From Rhizobium sp. NXC14 (lineage in GTDB: Bacteria; Pseudomonadota; Alphaproteobacteria; Rhizobiales; Rhizobiaceae), in contig NZ_CP021030.1 of the NCBI RefSeq assembly GCF_002117485.1, positions 1,863,001-1,927,000 of the forward strand: 64,000 bases of DNA, written 5' to 3'. Of the stretch, positions 16,989-25,962 are shown in pieces. Below the pieces are notes generated by a model, which saw only the letters and a list, made by a program, of their open reading frames with translations, searched no databases and was not told the origin of the DNA. Made by a program: the position numbers and the translations under genes. Each line of letters starts with the position of its first letter. Positions within the stretch are counted from its first letter, which is position 1.

Positions 16989-18239
16989 GTGACGAGACTT
17001 GACGTCGAAAGCGCCGAAGAGGCAATGCGCAGCCTCTTTCCGGCAACGCCGCTGCAGCTCAATGACCATCTCTCGGCCCGCTACGGTGCCGATATTTGGC
17101 TGAAGCGCGAGGATCTGTCGCCGGTGCGCTCCTATAAGATCCGCGGCGCCTTCAATTTTTTCCGCAAGGCGATCGGGCAGGGGGCGGCCGGCAAGACCTT
17201 CGTCTGTGCCTCGGCCGGCAACCACGCCCAAGGCTTTGCCTATGTCTGCCGTCATTTCGGCGTGCCGGGCGTCGTCTTCATGCCGGTGACGACGCCGCAG
17301 CAGAAAATCGACAAGACCCGCATGTTCGGCGCTGAATTCATCACTATCCGGCTGTTCGGCGACTTTTTCGATCAGTGCTATCAGGCGGCGCGCGAGCATG
17401 TCGAGGCGGTCGGCGGCGTCATGGTGCCGCCCTTCGACCATGCCGATATCATCGAGGGGCAGGCGACGGTCGCTGCCGAGATCATGCAGCAGCTGCCCGA
17501 GGGAACCGTGCCCGATATGGTGGTTCTGCCCGTCGGCGGCGGTGGACTGGCCGCCGGAATCACCGGCTATCTCGAGGGCATCGTGCCGAAATCGGCCTTT
17601 GTCTTCGCCGAACCGGCCGGTGCGCCAAGCCTCAGGCGCAGCATCGAGGCAGGCAAGGTGACGACGCTTGCCAAGGTCGACAATTTCGTTGACGGCGCAG
17701 CCGTCGCCCGCATCGGCGACCTGAATTTCGCCGCCCTTCGCGATTTTCCGGCAAGCCAAGTGCAGCTGATGCCGGAAAACGCCATCTGCGTCACCATCCA
17801 GGAGATGCTGAACGTCGAGGGCGTCGTGCTGGAGCCGGCGGGCGCCCTGTCGCTGACGGCAATCGCCGCGATGGATCGCCAGGCAATCCGCGGCAAGACC
17901 ATCGTCGCCGTCGTCTCCGGCGGCAATTTCGATTTCGAGCGCCTGCCTGACGTAAAGGAAAGAGCCATGCGTTACGCAGGGCTGAAGAAATACTTTATCC
18001 TCAGGCTGGCCCAACGTCCGGGAGCGCTCCGGGATTTCCTCAATCTGCTCGGCCCCGACGACGATATCGCCCGCTTCGAATATCTGAAAAAATCGGCGCG
18101 CAACTTCGGCTCCATCCTGATCGGCATCGAAACCAAGGCGCCTGAGAATTTTGCCCGACTGGTTGCAAATTTCGAAGCTTCCGGCATGGGTTACGAGGAT
18201 ATCACCGAAAACGAGATCCTCGCTAACCTGATCATTTGA
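16989..18239 (+). CDS. ilvA: Threonine dehydratase (short form)
   Basis: A 416-residue PLP enzyme that deaminates threonine to 2-oxobutanoate, the first committed step to isoleucine. The PLP lysine is Lys50 in SYKIRGAFN, the phosphate-binding glycine loop is LPVGGGGLAAGI, and ASAGNHAQGFAY is the substrate loop. The C-terminal 90 residues (YFILRLAQRPGALRDFLNLL onward) form one ACT-like regulatory domain, as in the roughly 420-residue type rather than the longer E. coli enzyme with two. GTG 16989 is the only fitting start for the full N-terminus; the two upstream ATG codons are out of frame. Confidence 0.93.
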   Translation: MTRLDVESAEEAMRSLFPATPLQLNDHLSARYGADIWLKREDLSPVRSYKIRGAFNFFRKAIGQGAAGKTFVCASAGNHAQGFAYVCRHFGVPGVVFMPVTTPQQKIDKTRMFGAEFITIRLFGDFFDQCYQAAREHVEAVGGVMVPPFDHADIIEGQATVAAEIMQQLPEGTVPDMVVLPVGGGGLAAGITGYLEGIVPKSAFVFAEPAGAPSLRRSIEAGKVTTLAKVDNFVDGAAVARIGDLNFAALRDFPASQVQLMPENAICVTIQEMLNVEGVVLEPAGALSLTAIAAMDRQAIRGKTIVAVVSGGNFDFERLPDVKERAMRYAGLKKYFILRLAQRPGALRDFLNLLGPDDDIARFEYLKKSARNFGSILIGIETKAPENFARLVANFEASGMGYEDITENEILANLII

Positions 18240-18276
18240 CTTGGCGATCGGAAGGGCGTCGTGCTAGAGACACGAC

Positions 18277-18603
18277 ATGGCTTCGTTCATTTCAAATCTC
18301 TTTTCGATGTTCTCCGGCGGCGGCAAACCGGCCGGTGAGGCGGCAGCCCCGTCCGGCGAGCCGCAGCTTTATGGCGATTGCACGATCTATGCGGAGCCGC
18401 GCAAGGAGGGCAGTCAGTATCGCCTTGCCGGCCGTATCGAAAAGAAGGTCGGCGACGAGGTGCTGGTGCGCAATTTCATCCGCGCCGATATGTTTTCCTC
18501 CTTCGACGATGCGATCGAATGCACGGTGCGCAAGGCGCAGCAGATTGTCGATCAGCATGGTTCGTCGCTCTTCGGTGACGGCGAGAAGGTTCGTCAGGTC
18601 TGA
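18277..18603 (+). CDS. HlyU-family protein
   Basis: A 108-residue protein matching the HlyU family (PF10115) by its middle part: YGDCTIYAEPRKEGSQYRLAGRIEKKV and FIRADMFSSFDDAIECTVRKAQQIVDQ. The N-terminus (FISNLFSMFSGGG) is amphipathic. In Vibrio, HlyU is a transcriptional activator with a different, ArsR-like fold; this family shares the name through database annotation and its role in rhizobia is unknown. It follows ilvA by 37 bp and may share its transcript. Confidence 0.85.
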   Translation: MASFISNLFSMFSGGGKPAGEAAAPSGEPQLYGDCTIYAEPRKEGSQYRLAGRIEKKVGDEVLVRNFIRADMFSSFDDAIECTVRKAQQIVDQHGSSLFGDGEKVRQV

Positions 18604-18846
18604 AATCGATCCCGATCAATCGGAATCGGCCGCAGCCCGGAAATGCCGTTGCTTTTCAACACCGTGACTTGCGCTCTCGAAGGAAGCAGGTTTGCATACG
18701 TAATCTTAAAGGATTGCGGTGAAAGCTATTGCCTGCAGGATTTGCAGGGCTGCCCTCGTGTTCCACTTTTTCAGACGCTCGATCATTGGATCCGCCGCCG
18801 TGCCGGCAGGGTGCCGGGGGCACCGGCCTGAAGCCGAGGTGTTGTC
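18604..18846. other. Spacer of 243 bp upstream of the diguanylate cyclase
   Basis: I see no gene, tRNA or strong hairpin here. It should contain the promoter of the GGDEF gene. Confidence 0.4.
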
Positions 18847-20115
18847 ATGGAAGTGCTGAACCTCGCGCTTTTCGTCGTCGAAGCCATCGCCTATTTCGTG
18901 CTGATGGTGACGCTTCTGCATTTCCGCCATCGGCTTGGCCTCGGCGTCTTTCTGACGGCGCTCGGCGTCATGCATTTCATGGAGACTTATCTGGCGGCAG
19001 TCTTTTACGTCTCGCTGCCGTTCGGCGATGTGTCGCCGGGCTCATCCGTCTTCTTCTCCGGCAAGCTGATGATGATCCTGATGCTGTATCTGTGGGAGGA
19101 TGCCGCGACGGTGCGCCAGCCGATCTACGGCCTGTTTCTCGGCAATCTGCTGACCGTCGGCATCGCCTGGGTGCTGCAACTGCACCAGCCGCTGCAGCTG
19201 TCGTCGAACCACACGCCCGACGTCGATTTCCTGAAAGAGATGGGCTGGCTGATGATTTGGGGCACGGCGCTGCTCTATGTCGATTCGCTCGGCATCATCC
19301 TGCTCTACGAAAAGCTCGGCGATTTCTTCCGCAGGCGTGTCGTCCTGCGTTTCATGATCTCCGGCTTTGTGCTGCTGACTTTCGACCAGATCGGCTTCTT
19401 TGCCGCACTGCACTATTTCCTCGATGTTCCAGTCGCCGTATTCTGGGGTGGCTGGAAGGCGAAGATGCTCTCCGTCGGCCTCTATGGGGCGATGTTTGCC
19501 GTCTATGAATATCGGATCCGCCGCCTTGGCGCTGACGCCGCCGCGCGCTCCATCAGCGACGTTTTCAGTGATCTCACCTTTCGCGAGCGCTATAATGACC
19601 TTCTGGAGCGCACCGGCCGCGATATGCTTACCGGCGTCTATGACCGCACACGCATGGAACTCGAAGCGCCGGTGATGCTGCGCGAGGCCTTGAGGCAGGG
19701 GCTGCTTGCCACCGTCCTCATTATTGACGCCGATCACTTCAAGGATGTCAACGATGGTCATGGCCATCTTCAGGGCGATGAGGTGCTGAGGGCGATAGCC
19801 GCCCGGCTCGGCACGACGCTGCGGTCCAGCGACCGCATCTTCCGCTTCGGCGGCGAGGAATTCGTCGCCGTCTGCCCCGGCACAAGCCATGAGGAAGGGT
19901 TGCTCCTTGCCGAACGCCTGCGCTGGACGATCGAGACCAGCGTCAAAACACCGGACGATAAGCCGGTCACGGTCAGCATCGGCGTTGCGACCGCTGACGA
20001 GGACGGCATCAGCTTTACGACGGTGCTCACCGCCGCCGACGGCAGGCTCTACGCGGCAAAGAAAAGCGGCCGCAATTGCGTCGTCGGCCGCTCCGCCATG
20101 GTGCAATCAAGTTAG
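18847..20115 (+). CDS. Membrane-bound diguanylate cyclase (GGDEF)
   Basis: A 422-residue protein. The first 210 residues form about six hydrophobic segments with histidines (HFRHRLG, HFMETYL). They are followed by a GGDEF domain from about residue 255 (RDMLTGVYDRTRMELE) with the catalytic RFGGEEFVAVCPG near 340. An RSSD sequence five residues before GGEEF matches the allosteric I-site for c-di-GMP product inhibition. No EAL domain is attached. It should make c-di-GMP at the inner membrane in response to a signal sensed by the membrane part. The PilZ protein at 25963 could be one of many receptors. Confidence 0.92.
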   Translation: MEVLNLALFVVEAIAYFVLMVTLLHFRHRLGLGVFLTALGVMHFMETYLAAVFYVSLPFGDVSPGSSVFFSGKLMMILMLYLWEDAATVRQPIYGLFLGNLLTVGIAWVLQLHQPLQLSSNHTPDVDFLKEMGWLMIWGTALLYVDSLGIILLYEKLGDFFRRRVVLRFMISGFVLLTFDQIGFFAALHYFLDVPVAVFWGGWKAKMLSVGLYGAMFAVYEYRIRRLGADAAARSISDVFSDLTFRERYNDLLERTGRDMLTGVYDRTRMELEAPVMLREALRQGLLATVLIIDADHFKDVNDGHGHLQGDEVLRAIAARLGTTLRSSDRIFRFGGEEFVAVCPGTSHEEGLLLAERLRWTIETSVKTPDDKPVTVSIGVATADEDGISFTTVLTAADGRLYAAKKSGRNCVVGRSAMVQSS

Positions 20116-20340
20116 GCGGCGGGTCGCGTCACCAACCGCAGCGCGCTGCGGTGTTCGGGATGTTGAGAAAATCGAAACAGATTCCTTCAAGCCTATGGTT
20201 TTTGCCATCCTCAATGTGGCGCTCGTCCTGTTTCATATTGCTCACCCGCGCAATGCGTAAGAGTTGAGATAAAGTAGCCGTAGCAAGGCTGGCTGCGGAG
20301 GGAGCGGGGGCTGGGCAGGTTTTGTCAACCCCTGCTGCAG

Positions 20341-21116
20341 TCAGGCGGCGCGGAAGATCTTGGCGCCCGACGGCGCGCTCGTCATGCCGCCATCGACGGT
20401 GATTTCTATGCCGGTGACGTTGGCAGAATCGTTCGAGGCGAGATAGAGCGCTGCCTTGGCGATTTCCTCGGCTTCGCTCATGCGGCCGAGCGGGCTCAGG
20501 CCGCCCATGCGAGCCTCGAGCGCCGACATCGCATCTTCCGTTGGTGCCATCGGCGACCAGATCGGCGTCTTGGTGCCGCCTGGCGTCACCTGGTTGACGC
20601 GGATGCCGCGCGGCGCAAGTTCCGACGCCATATTGCGCGTCATGGCGCGCACCGCAGCCTTCGTCGCCGCATAGGCCGACCAGCCGGGAGCGCCGAGCAC
20701 GGCATGCACCGAGCCGTTGAGGATCACCGAGCTGCCGTCGCTGAGATGCGGCAGGGCCGCTTGCACGGTGAAGAACACTGCCGTCAGGTTGGTGCTGATG
20801 ATCCGATTGAACTGCTCCGGCGACGTGTCACCGAGCGGTGTTGCGCCGCCGATGCCGGCGTTGGCGAAGACGATGTCGAACTTACCGACCTTCGCGGCCG
20901 CTTCCGCAAAAGCCTTCTCGGTGGCGACGGCATCGGTGACATCGACCTTCAGCGCCAGCACACCGGCCCCAAGCGCCTTTTCGGCGGCGGCAAGCGTTTC
21001 CGGGTTGCGGCCGGTGATCACCACCTTGGCACCTCGTCGATGAAGACTTTGGCAGTCGCAAGACCGATACCGCTGTTTCCGCCGGTGATCAGGGCGACCT
21101 TGTTTCTTAGACGCAT
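20341..21116 (-). pseudogene. SDR-family oxidoreductase with a frameshift near its start
   Basis: A typical short-chain dehydrogenase of 258 residues would start at ATG 21116 (AAGGAG upstream): RNKVALITGGNSGIGLATAKVF is the Rossmann glycine motif. That frame then runs into a stop, while the rest of the protein (GAKVVITGRNPETL, NAG, YAATKAAV with catalytic Tyr and Lys, DGGMTSAP) continues in another frame. The break is at GAGGTGCC (about 21031-21035), where one more G restores the frame. It may be a true loss of function or a sequencing error in a G-run. It is divergent from a TetR gene, which probably controls it. Confidence 0.85.
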
Positions 21117-21147
21117 GATTCATGCTCCTTGGAAATGACAACGATCT

Positions 21148-21187
21148 GGATTACGATCGCTATCTATAAGGATTATGATTGCAATCC
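21148..21187. promoter_or_regulatory. Candidate TetR operator between SDR and TetR genes
   Basis: GGATTACGATC (21148-21158) is repeated inverted as GATTGCAATCC (21177-21187) with 9 of 11 positions matching, and GGATTATGAT (21170) repeats GGATTACGAT directly, 22 bp later. The spacing is about two helical turns. The site is in the divergent promoter region, where TetR-family repressors usually bind to control themselves and the neighbour. Confidence 0.5.
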
Positions 21188-21219
21188 ACATGAGTCAAGA
21201 GGCAATACGGGAGAGTCCG

Positions 21220-21795
21220 ATGGGCCGTTCGCAGCTGGAAAAACAGAAGACGCACGAGAAAATCGTCGAGACTGCGTCAAAGCGGTTGCGCGAAGAGGGG
21301 TTAGAAGGCATCGGCGTCGCCGACCTGATGAAGGAGGCCGGGCTGACCGTCGGCGGCTTCTACAAGCACTTCGCCTCCCGTGACGATCTCGTCGCCGAAG
21401 CGATCGAGTCCGCCTTCGATTCATGGGGGCGCAGGCTGGAAGCAGAGGGTGTGGACCCCGCGAAGATGACGGCTGCCGATGTCGCCGATCGCTATCTCAG
21501 CGCCTATCATCGCGACAATCCTGGCGAAGGCTGCCCTTTCGCCGCGCTGACCTCCGATATCGCGCGCAGCAGCGAGAAGGCGCGGCGCATTGCCACGGAG
21601 CGGCTCGAACGCAATTTCCAGGCATTGGCCGGCAAGGCCACGGGAGCAAATAAAGGGGAAAGACGGCGAAAGGCAATCATGGCTTTCGCCATGATGGCAG
21701 GCGGCGTCGGCCTTGCCAGGGTTTCCTCGGATGAGGCTCTTTCGGGCGAAATCCTGGAGACGATCCGGGATTTCGTCGCCGATATCGGCAAATGA
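21220..21795 (+). CDS. TetR/AcrR-family transcriptional regulator
   Basis: A 191-residue repressor. The N-terminal helix-turn-helix spans about residues 8-55: THEKIVETASKRLREEG, then VADLMKEAGLTVGGFYKHFASRDDLVAEAI. The C-terminal ligand domain (GCPFAALTSDIARSSEKAR and onward) resembles regulators of small redox or electrophile-responsive SDR genes. ATG 21220 has GGGAGAG five bases upstream; two earlier in-frame ATG codons have no ribosome site and lie in the operator region. It is divergent from the frameshifted SDR and converges on azoR. Confidence 0.9.
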   Translation: MGRSQLEKQKTHEKIVETASKRLREEGLEGIGVADLMKEAGLTVGGFYKHFASRDDLVAEAIESAFDSWGRRLEAEGVDPAKMTAADVADRYLSAYHRDNPGEGCPFAALTSDIARSSEKARRIATERLERNFQALAGKATGANKGERRRKAIMAFAMMAGGVGLARVSSDEALSGEILETIRDFVADIGK

Positions 21796-21796
21796 C

Positions 21797-21822
21797 GAAC
21801 GGCCGGCAGGTGCCGGCCGTTC
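21797..21822. terminator. Bidirectional terminator between TetR gene and azoR
   Basis: GAACGGCCGGC (21797-21807) pairs perfectly with GCCGGCCGTTC (21812-21822) around AGGT. It lies between two convergent stop codons. There is no T-run, so termination may need Rho or act by stabilising the 3' ends. Confidence 0.65.
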
Positions 21823-21843
21823 AATGGAGGGTTCTGAAGCCGA

Positions 21844-22458
21844 TCAGGCTGCGAGTGCGATTTCGTCGACGCGCGACTTGGCGGCGCCGATGGCCTTTTC
21901 GGCTGCTTCCGGGCCGAAAGCAAGGCCTTCGACATAGATGGTCTCGATATCGGTGATGCCGAGGAAGCCGAGAACCGATTTCAGGTAAGGCACGGCATGG
22001 TTCAGAGGAGCAGCCGGTCCCTGCGAGTAGACGCCGCCGGAAGCAAGCACCACATAAACCTTCTTGCCCGTTACGAGGCCCACCGGGCCGCTTTCCGTGT
22101 ACTTGAAGGTCACGCCGGCGCGGGCGACATTGTCGATCCACGTCTTCAGCGACGAATAGATGTTGAAGTTGATCAGGCCGGTGCTGATGACGATCGTGTC
22201 GGCGGCAAACAGTTCGGCGACCAGTTCGTCGGAGGTCTTGATGGCTGCGATCTCTTCGGCGGTGCGGGCTTCCGCCGGCTTGCGGATCGCGCCGGTGAAG
22301 AGGTCGTCGATATGCGGCAGCGGCGTGGCGGCAAGGTCGCGGCGGACGACGACGCTGCCCGGCTTCTGGTTTTTCAGCTTCTCGGCGAGATCGGCGGCGA
22401 TTGGGGTCGAGAGCGATTCGGCACGCGGGCTGGACGTCAGAAGAAGAATGGACGACAT
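21844..22458 (-). CDS. azoR: FMN-dependent NADH-azoreductase
   Basis: A 204-residue flavodoxin-fold quinone/azo reductase. ILLLTSSPRAESLSTPIA near the N-terminus is the FMN phosphate loop; the block around TGLINFNIYSSLKTWIDNVARAGVTFKYTE matches the AzoR family (NFxxPxxLKxWID pattern). Such enzymes reduce quinones and azo compounds in two-electron steps. It is divergent from a LysR gene, which is the likely regulator and probably responds to quinones or aromatic compounds. Confidence 0.92.
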   Translation of the reverse strand: MSSILLLTSSPRAESLSTPIAADLAEKLKNQKPGSVVVRRDLAATPLPHIDDLFTGAIRKPAEARTAEEIAAIKTSDELVAELFAADTIVISTGLINFNIYSSLKTWIDNVARAGVTFKYTESGPVGLVTGKKVYVVLASGGVYSQGPAAPLNHAVPYLKSVLGFLGITDIETIYVEGLAFGPEAAEKAIGAAKSRVDEIALAA

Positions 22459-22565
22459 GGATCATTTCCTTTCGAATTGAACAGAACGGCTCGTTGCTGG
22501 GAGATGAGCCGCGGTGTCGAACAGGAAAATAAGTCTGGCCTGCTATCGAAAAAACGGAGATAATG

Positions 22566-22582
22566 TCGATCGAAACTATCGA
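22566..22582. promoter_or_regulatory. Possible LysR-type binding site
   Basis: TCGAT (22566-22570) and ATCGA (22578-22582) form a short interrupted palindrome in the azoR/lysR intergenic region, overlapping the first base of the LysR start codon. The T-N11-A form is typical of LysR sites, but the motif is short and the overlap makes it more fitting for autorepression than activation. Confidence 0.3.
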
Positions 22583-23565
22583 TGGAATGGATGGAAGTGC
22601 TTCCGAACCCCACCCTGGATCAATTGCAGGTGTTTTTGACCGTTGCCGAAACCGGCAGCTTTTCGGCCGCTTCGCGGGCATTGAACCGGGCGCAATCGGT
22701 TATCAGCTATACGATCGCCAACCTGGAGGCACAGCTCGAAATGCCGCTTTTTGAGCGTTCCGGCGCGCGCCAGCCGAAGCTGACCGAGGCGGGCAAGGCG
22801 ATGCTCGAGGATGCCCGCCGCATTCTGGGTGACCTGCAGGTCATGCGGGCTCGTGTCAAAAGCCTGAGGGAAGGTCTCGAAGCGGAAGTTTCCGTAGCCA
22901 TCAGCGTCATGGTGCCCTCGCGGGCCGTGGTGGACGTGCTGCACGAATTCCGCGAGAGGTTTCCGACCGTTTCATTGAACCTCAACGTCGGCGAGCTCGG
23001 AATGGTCATGGATCTCATATTAACGGGCAAGGTGACGATCGGCATCGGCGGCGCTGTCCTCAAGCAAGATGATTCGCTCATCACCGAGCGAATCGGCCAC
23101 TCCTTCATGTTGCCCGTTGCCGCGCCCAACCATCCGCTTGCCCAAATCAGCCGGCCCTTGACACTCGGCGACGTGCGCGAGGAAGTGCAACTCGTCGTTA
23201 GCGACGCCTCAGGCCGCACGAAGGGGCGGGATTTCAACGTCCTGTCCTACAAGACCTGGCGTGTCAGTGATATCGCGACGAAACATCAGCTTATCAAGGC
23301 CGGGCTGGGCTGGGGCGGTCTTCCGGCTTCGATCTTGCATGACGACTTGCGGAGCGGCGCGCTCGTCCATCTCGATCTGGATGCCTATGAGCAGGGCGAG
23401 TATGCCATCTATTCGATGCGCCAGCTCGCGAACCCGCCCGGACCTGCCGCCGCCTGGATGATCGAGGCGTTCCGCACCCGGCTTTCCTTCTGCCCCAACC
23501 AAGCCGATTTCCACGCCCAGATGGCGGAATTGCGCGACACCGTCTCGCCGCTTGCGGCCGAATGA
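22582..23565 (+). CDS. LysR-family transcriptional regulator
   Basis: A 327-residue regulator with a winged helix-turn-helix at about residues 10-68 (LDQLQVFLTVAETGSFSAASRALNRAQSVISYTIANLE, with LFERSG after it) and a periplasmic-binding-like co-inducer domain from about 95. ATG 22591 is an alternative start three codons later. The divergent azoR gene is its probable target, as in other LysR-azoreductase pairs. It ends at a strong terminator shared with cpdB. Confidence 0.9.
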   Translation: MEWMEVLPNPTLDQLQVFLTVAETGSFSAASRALNRAQSVISYTIANLEAQLEMPLFERSGARQPKLTEAGKAMLEDARRILGDLQVMRARVKSLREGLEAEVSVAISVMVPSRAVVDVLHEFRERFPTVSLNLNVGELGMVMDLILTGKVTIGIGGAVLKQDDSLITERIGHSFMLPVAAPNHPLAQISRPLTLGDVREEVQLVVSDASGRTKGRDFNVLSYKTWRVSDIATKHQLIKAGLGWGGLPASILHDDLRSGALVHLDLDAYEQGEYAIYSMRQLANPPGPAAAWMIEAFRTRLSFCPNQADFHAQMAELRDTVSPLAAE

Positions 23566-23590
23566 CGAAGGCGCGGGGGCCGCGCCTTCG
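23566..23590. terminator. Bidirectional terminator between the LysR gene and cpdB
   Basis: CGAAGGCGCGG (23566-23576) pairs perfectly with CCGCGCCTTCG (23580-23590) around GGG, directly after the LysR stop codon and 15 bases beyond the cpdB stop. The position between convergent genes supports a role in both directions. Confidence 0.75.
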
Positions 23591-23604
23591 CTGTCTGTCT
23601 CCGC

Positions 23605-25593
23605 TTAAAGGACCAGCCGGAACTTCGAGAAGCCGTCGGCACCGTCGCCAGCCTCCTCGATCTTGACGCTCTTGACTGAAGCGAGGAACTGCTTTGCCTT
23701 CGGGCCGCTGTCGAAGGTAACGGTCGTGCCCGGCAGCGGCTTGAAGGTCCAGTTCGCATCGGCCGACGGATTGATCGTCCCTTGGTCGTGGACATAACGG
23801 ACGATGACGTCGCGATTGGTATCAGGCGCCTGGAAGATCACCTTATCCGCTGCAATCTCCGGGAAATTGCCGCCGCCGCCGGCGCGGTAATTGTTGGTGA
23901 CGACGACGAACTTCTGAGCTGGATCGATCGGCTTGCCGTCGAAGGCGAGATTCTGGATGCGGTTGGCATCCGGATTGATGGCCTTGCCGGAGGAATCATA
24001 TCTCGGCGGCTGCGACAGGTCGATCTGATAGGTCACCCCGTCGATGACATCGAAATTATAGGATGGGAAGTCGTTGTTGAGCAGCGGCGCATCCTTCGAT
24101 CCGGCTTCGATGTGATTGAACATGCCGGCCGACATTTCGAGCCAGTTCTTCACTTGCGCGCCGGTGATGGCGACAGCCTGCACCGTGTTCGGATAGAGGT
24201 AGAGGTCGGCGACGTTCTTGATGGCGATATCGCCGGCCGGAACGTCGGTATAATAATCCGCGCCGCCGCGACCGCCGGCCTTGAAGGGAGCCGCAGCCGA
24301 AAGCACCGGCAGATCCTTGAATTGCGTGTCGGCGAGCATCTGTTTGATGTACCAGGTCTGGGCCTGGCTGACGACCTGAACGGAAGGATCGTCGGCGACG
24401 AGCGCGAAATAGGAATAGAGCGGCGCGGCGGTCTTGCCGACAGGCGTGCGGACATAGGCGAGCGTCGCCTCATGCTCTGATTTGGCGGCCTCGACCACCT
24501 CTTTCTTGTCGGCGTAATCGGCGACTACTTTCTTCTTGTCGTCGCGATGATAGATCGGCCGGGCTTCCGAGGTGAAATCGACGATCTTCCAGCTGTTGCC
24601 GTCCTTTTCCAAGAGCAGGTCGATAAGGCCGAGATGCGAGCCCCAGAAGCCTGCCATCACGGCGGGCTTGCCATGCAGTGTGCCCTTGACCGAGTCGGCA
24701 TTGGCGACGCCGTTCCAGCTCTTCGGGCCGGGGAAGACGAGATGCTGGTGACCGGTGAAGATCGCGTCGATCCCCTCGACTGCGGCGAGATGCAGCGAGG
24801 CGTTTTCCATTTTTTCGGACGGCGCGCTGCCGTCGATGCCGGAATGGGAGAGGGCGATGACGATATCGGCGCCGGCCTCTTTCATCGCGGGGACCCAGGC
24901 CTTGGCGGCTTCGACGATGTCACGCGTCTGCGCCTTGCCCTCGAGATTCTTGATATCCCAGAGCATGATTTGCGGCGGCACGAAGCCGATGAATCCGATC
25001 TTGACCGGGCTCTCCTTGCCGGCGCCGTCCTTGATCTGCTTTTCCACGATGACGTAGGGTTTGAAGAAAAGGTCGTCCTGCTTCGGGTCCGAGGCGAGCT
25101 GACCTTTGGTCAGGTTGGCGCAGACGAAGGGGAAGTTGGCGCCCGACAGCACCTTGAACATGAAGTCGAGGCCGTAGTTGAACTCGTGATTTCCGAGCGT
25201 GCCGACGGTATAGCCGAGAGTGTTCATCGCCTTGATCACGGGATGGACGTCGCCGTGCTTCATGCCGTGCTGATAGGCCATATAGTCGCCCATCGGATTG
25301 CCCTGGAGTACGTCGCCATTGTCGACAAGCAGCGAGTTGACGGCCTCGGCGCGGATCGCGTCGATGATCGTTCCGGTGCGCGCCAGACCCATCGTGTCGT
25401 TCGGCTTGTCGGCATAATAGTCATAGGGGAAGACGTTGACGTGAATGTCCGTCGTTTCCATCAGCCGGAGATGCGCCCGGTTGGCGCCGGCGCGCGCGCT
25501 GAAAGGGTGCAGCAGCACGAGGGCGGAGGTGGCGGCAATGCCGCCAAGCAAGGAACGGCGGCTCATCAAGCCAACGTCGAAAATGGAAGACAT
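23605..25593 (-). CDS. cpdB: 2',3'-cyclic-nucleotide 2'-phosphodiesterase / 3'-nucleotidase, exported
   Basis: A 662-residue two-domain periplasmic enzyme that hydrolyses 2',3'-cyclic nucleotides and 3'-nucleotides, scavenging phosphate and nucleosides. A leader with SRRSLLGG resembles a Tat signal and is followed by a hydrophobic stretch to ARA. The metallophosphoesterase domain shows TTDIHVNVFPYDYY, DNGDVLQGNP and LGNHEFNYG. The C-terminal 5'-nucleotidase domain includes NYRAGGGGNFPE and NDFPSYNFDVIDGVTYQID. CpdB is the CpdB/UshA-type family member. It is transcribed alone. Confidence 0.93.
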   Translation of the reverse strand: MSSIFDVGLMSRRSLLGGIAATSALVLLHPFSARAGANRAHLRLMETTDIHVNVFPYDYYADKPNDTMGLARTGTIIDAIRAEAVNSLLVDNGDVLQGNPMGDYMAYQHGMKHGDVHPVIKAMNTLGYTVGTLGNHEFNYGLDFMFKVLSGANFPFVCANLTKGQLASDPKQDDLFFKPYVIVEKQIKDGAGKESPVKIGFIGFVPPQIMLWDIKNLEGKAQTRDIVEAAKAWVPAMKEAGADIVIALSHSGIDGSAPSEKMENASLHLAAVEGIDAIFTGHQHLVFPGPKSWNGVANADSVKGTLHGKPAVMAGFWGSHLGLIDLLLEKDGNSWKIVDFTSEARPIYHRDDKKKVVADYADKKEVVEAAKSEHEATLAYVRTPVGKTAAPLYSYFALVADDPSVQVVSQAQTWYIKQMLADTQFKDLPVLSAAAPFKAGGRGGADYYTDVPAGDIAIKNVADLYLYPNTVQAVAITGAQVKNWLEMSAGMFNHIEAGSKDAPLLNNDFPSYNFDVIDGVTYQIDLSQPPRYDSSGKAINPDANRIQNLAFDGKPIDPAQKFVVVTNNYRAGGGGNFPEIAADKVIFQAPDTNRDVIVRYVHDQGTINPSADANWTFKPLPGTTVTFDSGPKAKQFLASVKSVKIEEAGDGADGFSKFRLVL

Positions 25594-25962
25594 AGAAGCT
25601 CTCCTTCAAAGATCGTGCATCGTCCGGCTCCTCAGAATTAGGACGATTTGGCGAGGAGTGCACTGCGAAAATGACAGGACGGCAAACAATCAGTGGCAAA
25701 GGCGCAATGGTTTTGAAACGCAACTTGTAGTCTGAGGCGGTATCCCTTGGGAAGGGGGCACGAGCAGGGTCGTGATTGCAAGGACAAAGATTTCGGAGGC
25801 AACGCGTCCAGTGCGGACGACAACGCGGAGACGTTTACGGCGGCGATACGGAAAGTCGCTGGCGGCGGCAGATCCTCGATCTCCATCGCCTCGGGCGGCA
25901 CCAGCACCAACCGCAGCTCCTGACCGATCTCAGCCGCTCCTCGACGTAATAGCGGTGCGGCC
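25594..25962. other. Spacer of about 370 bp with a possible coding relic
   Basis: No intact gene is supported. Minus-strand translation of about 25800-25935 gives protein-like text (EIGQELRLVLVPPEAMEIEDLPPP) without a start in context. The frame upstream of it differs (HRYYVEERLR), as if a gene had decayed. I cannot name a family. The cpdB promoter should lie at the left end of this stretch. Confidence 0.3.
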
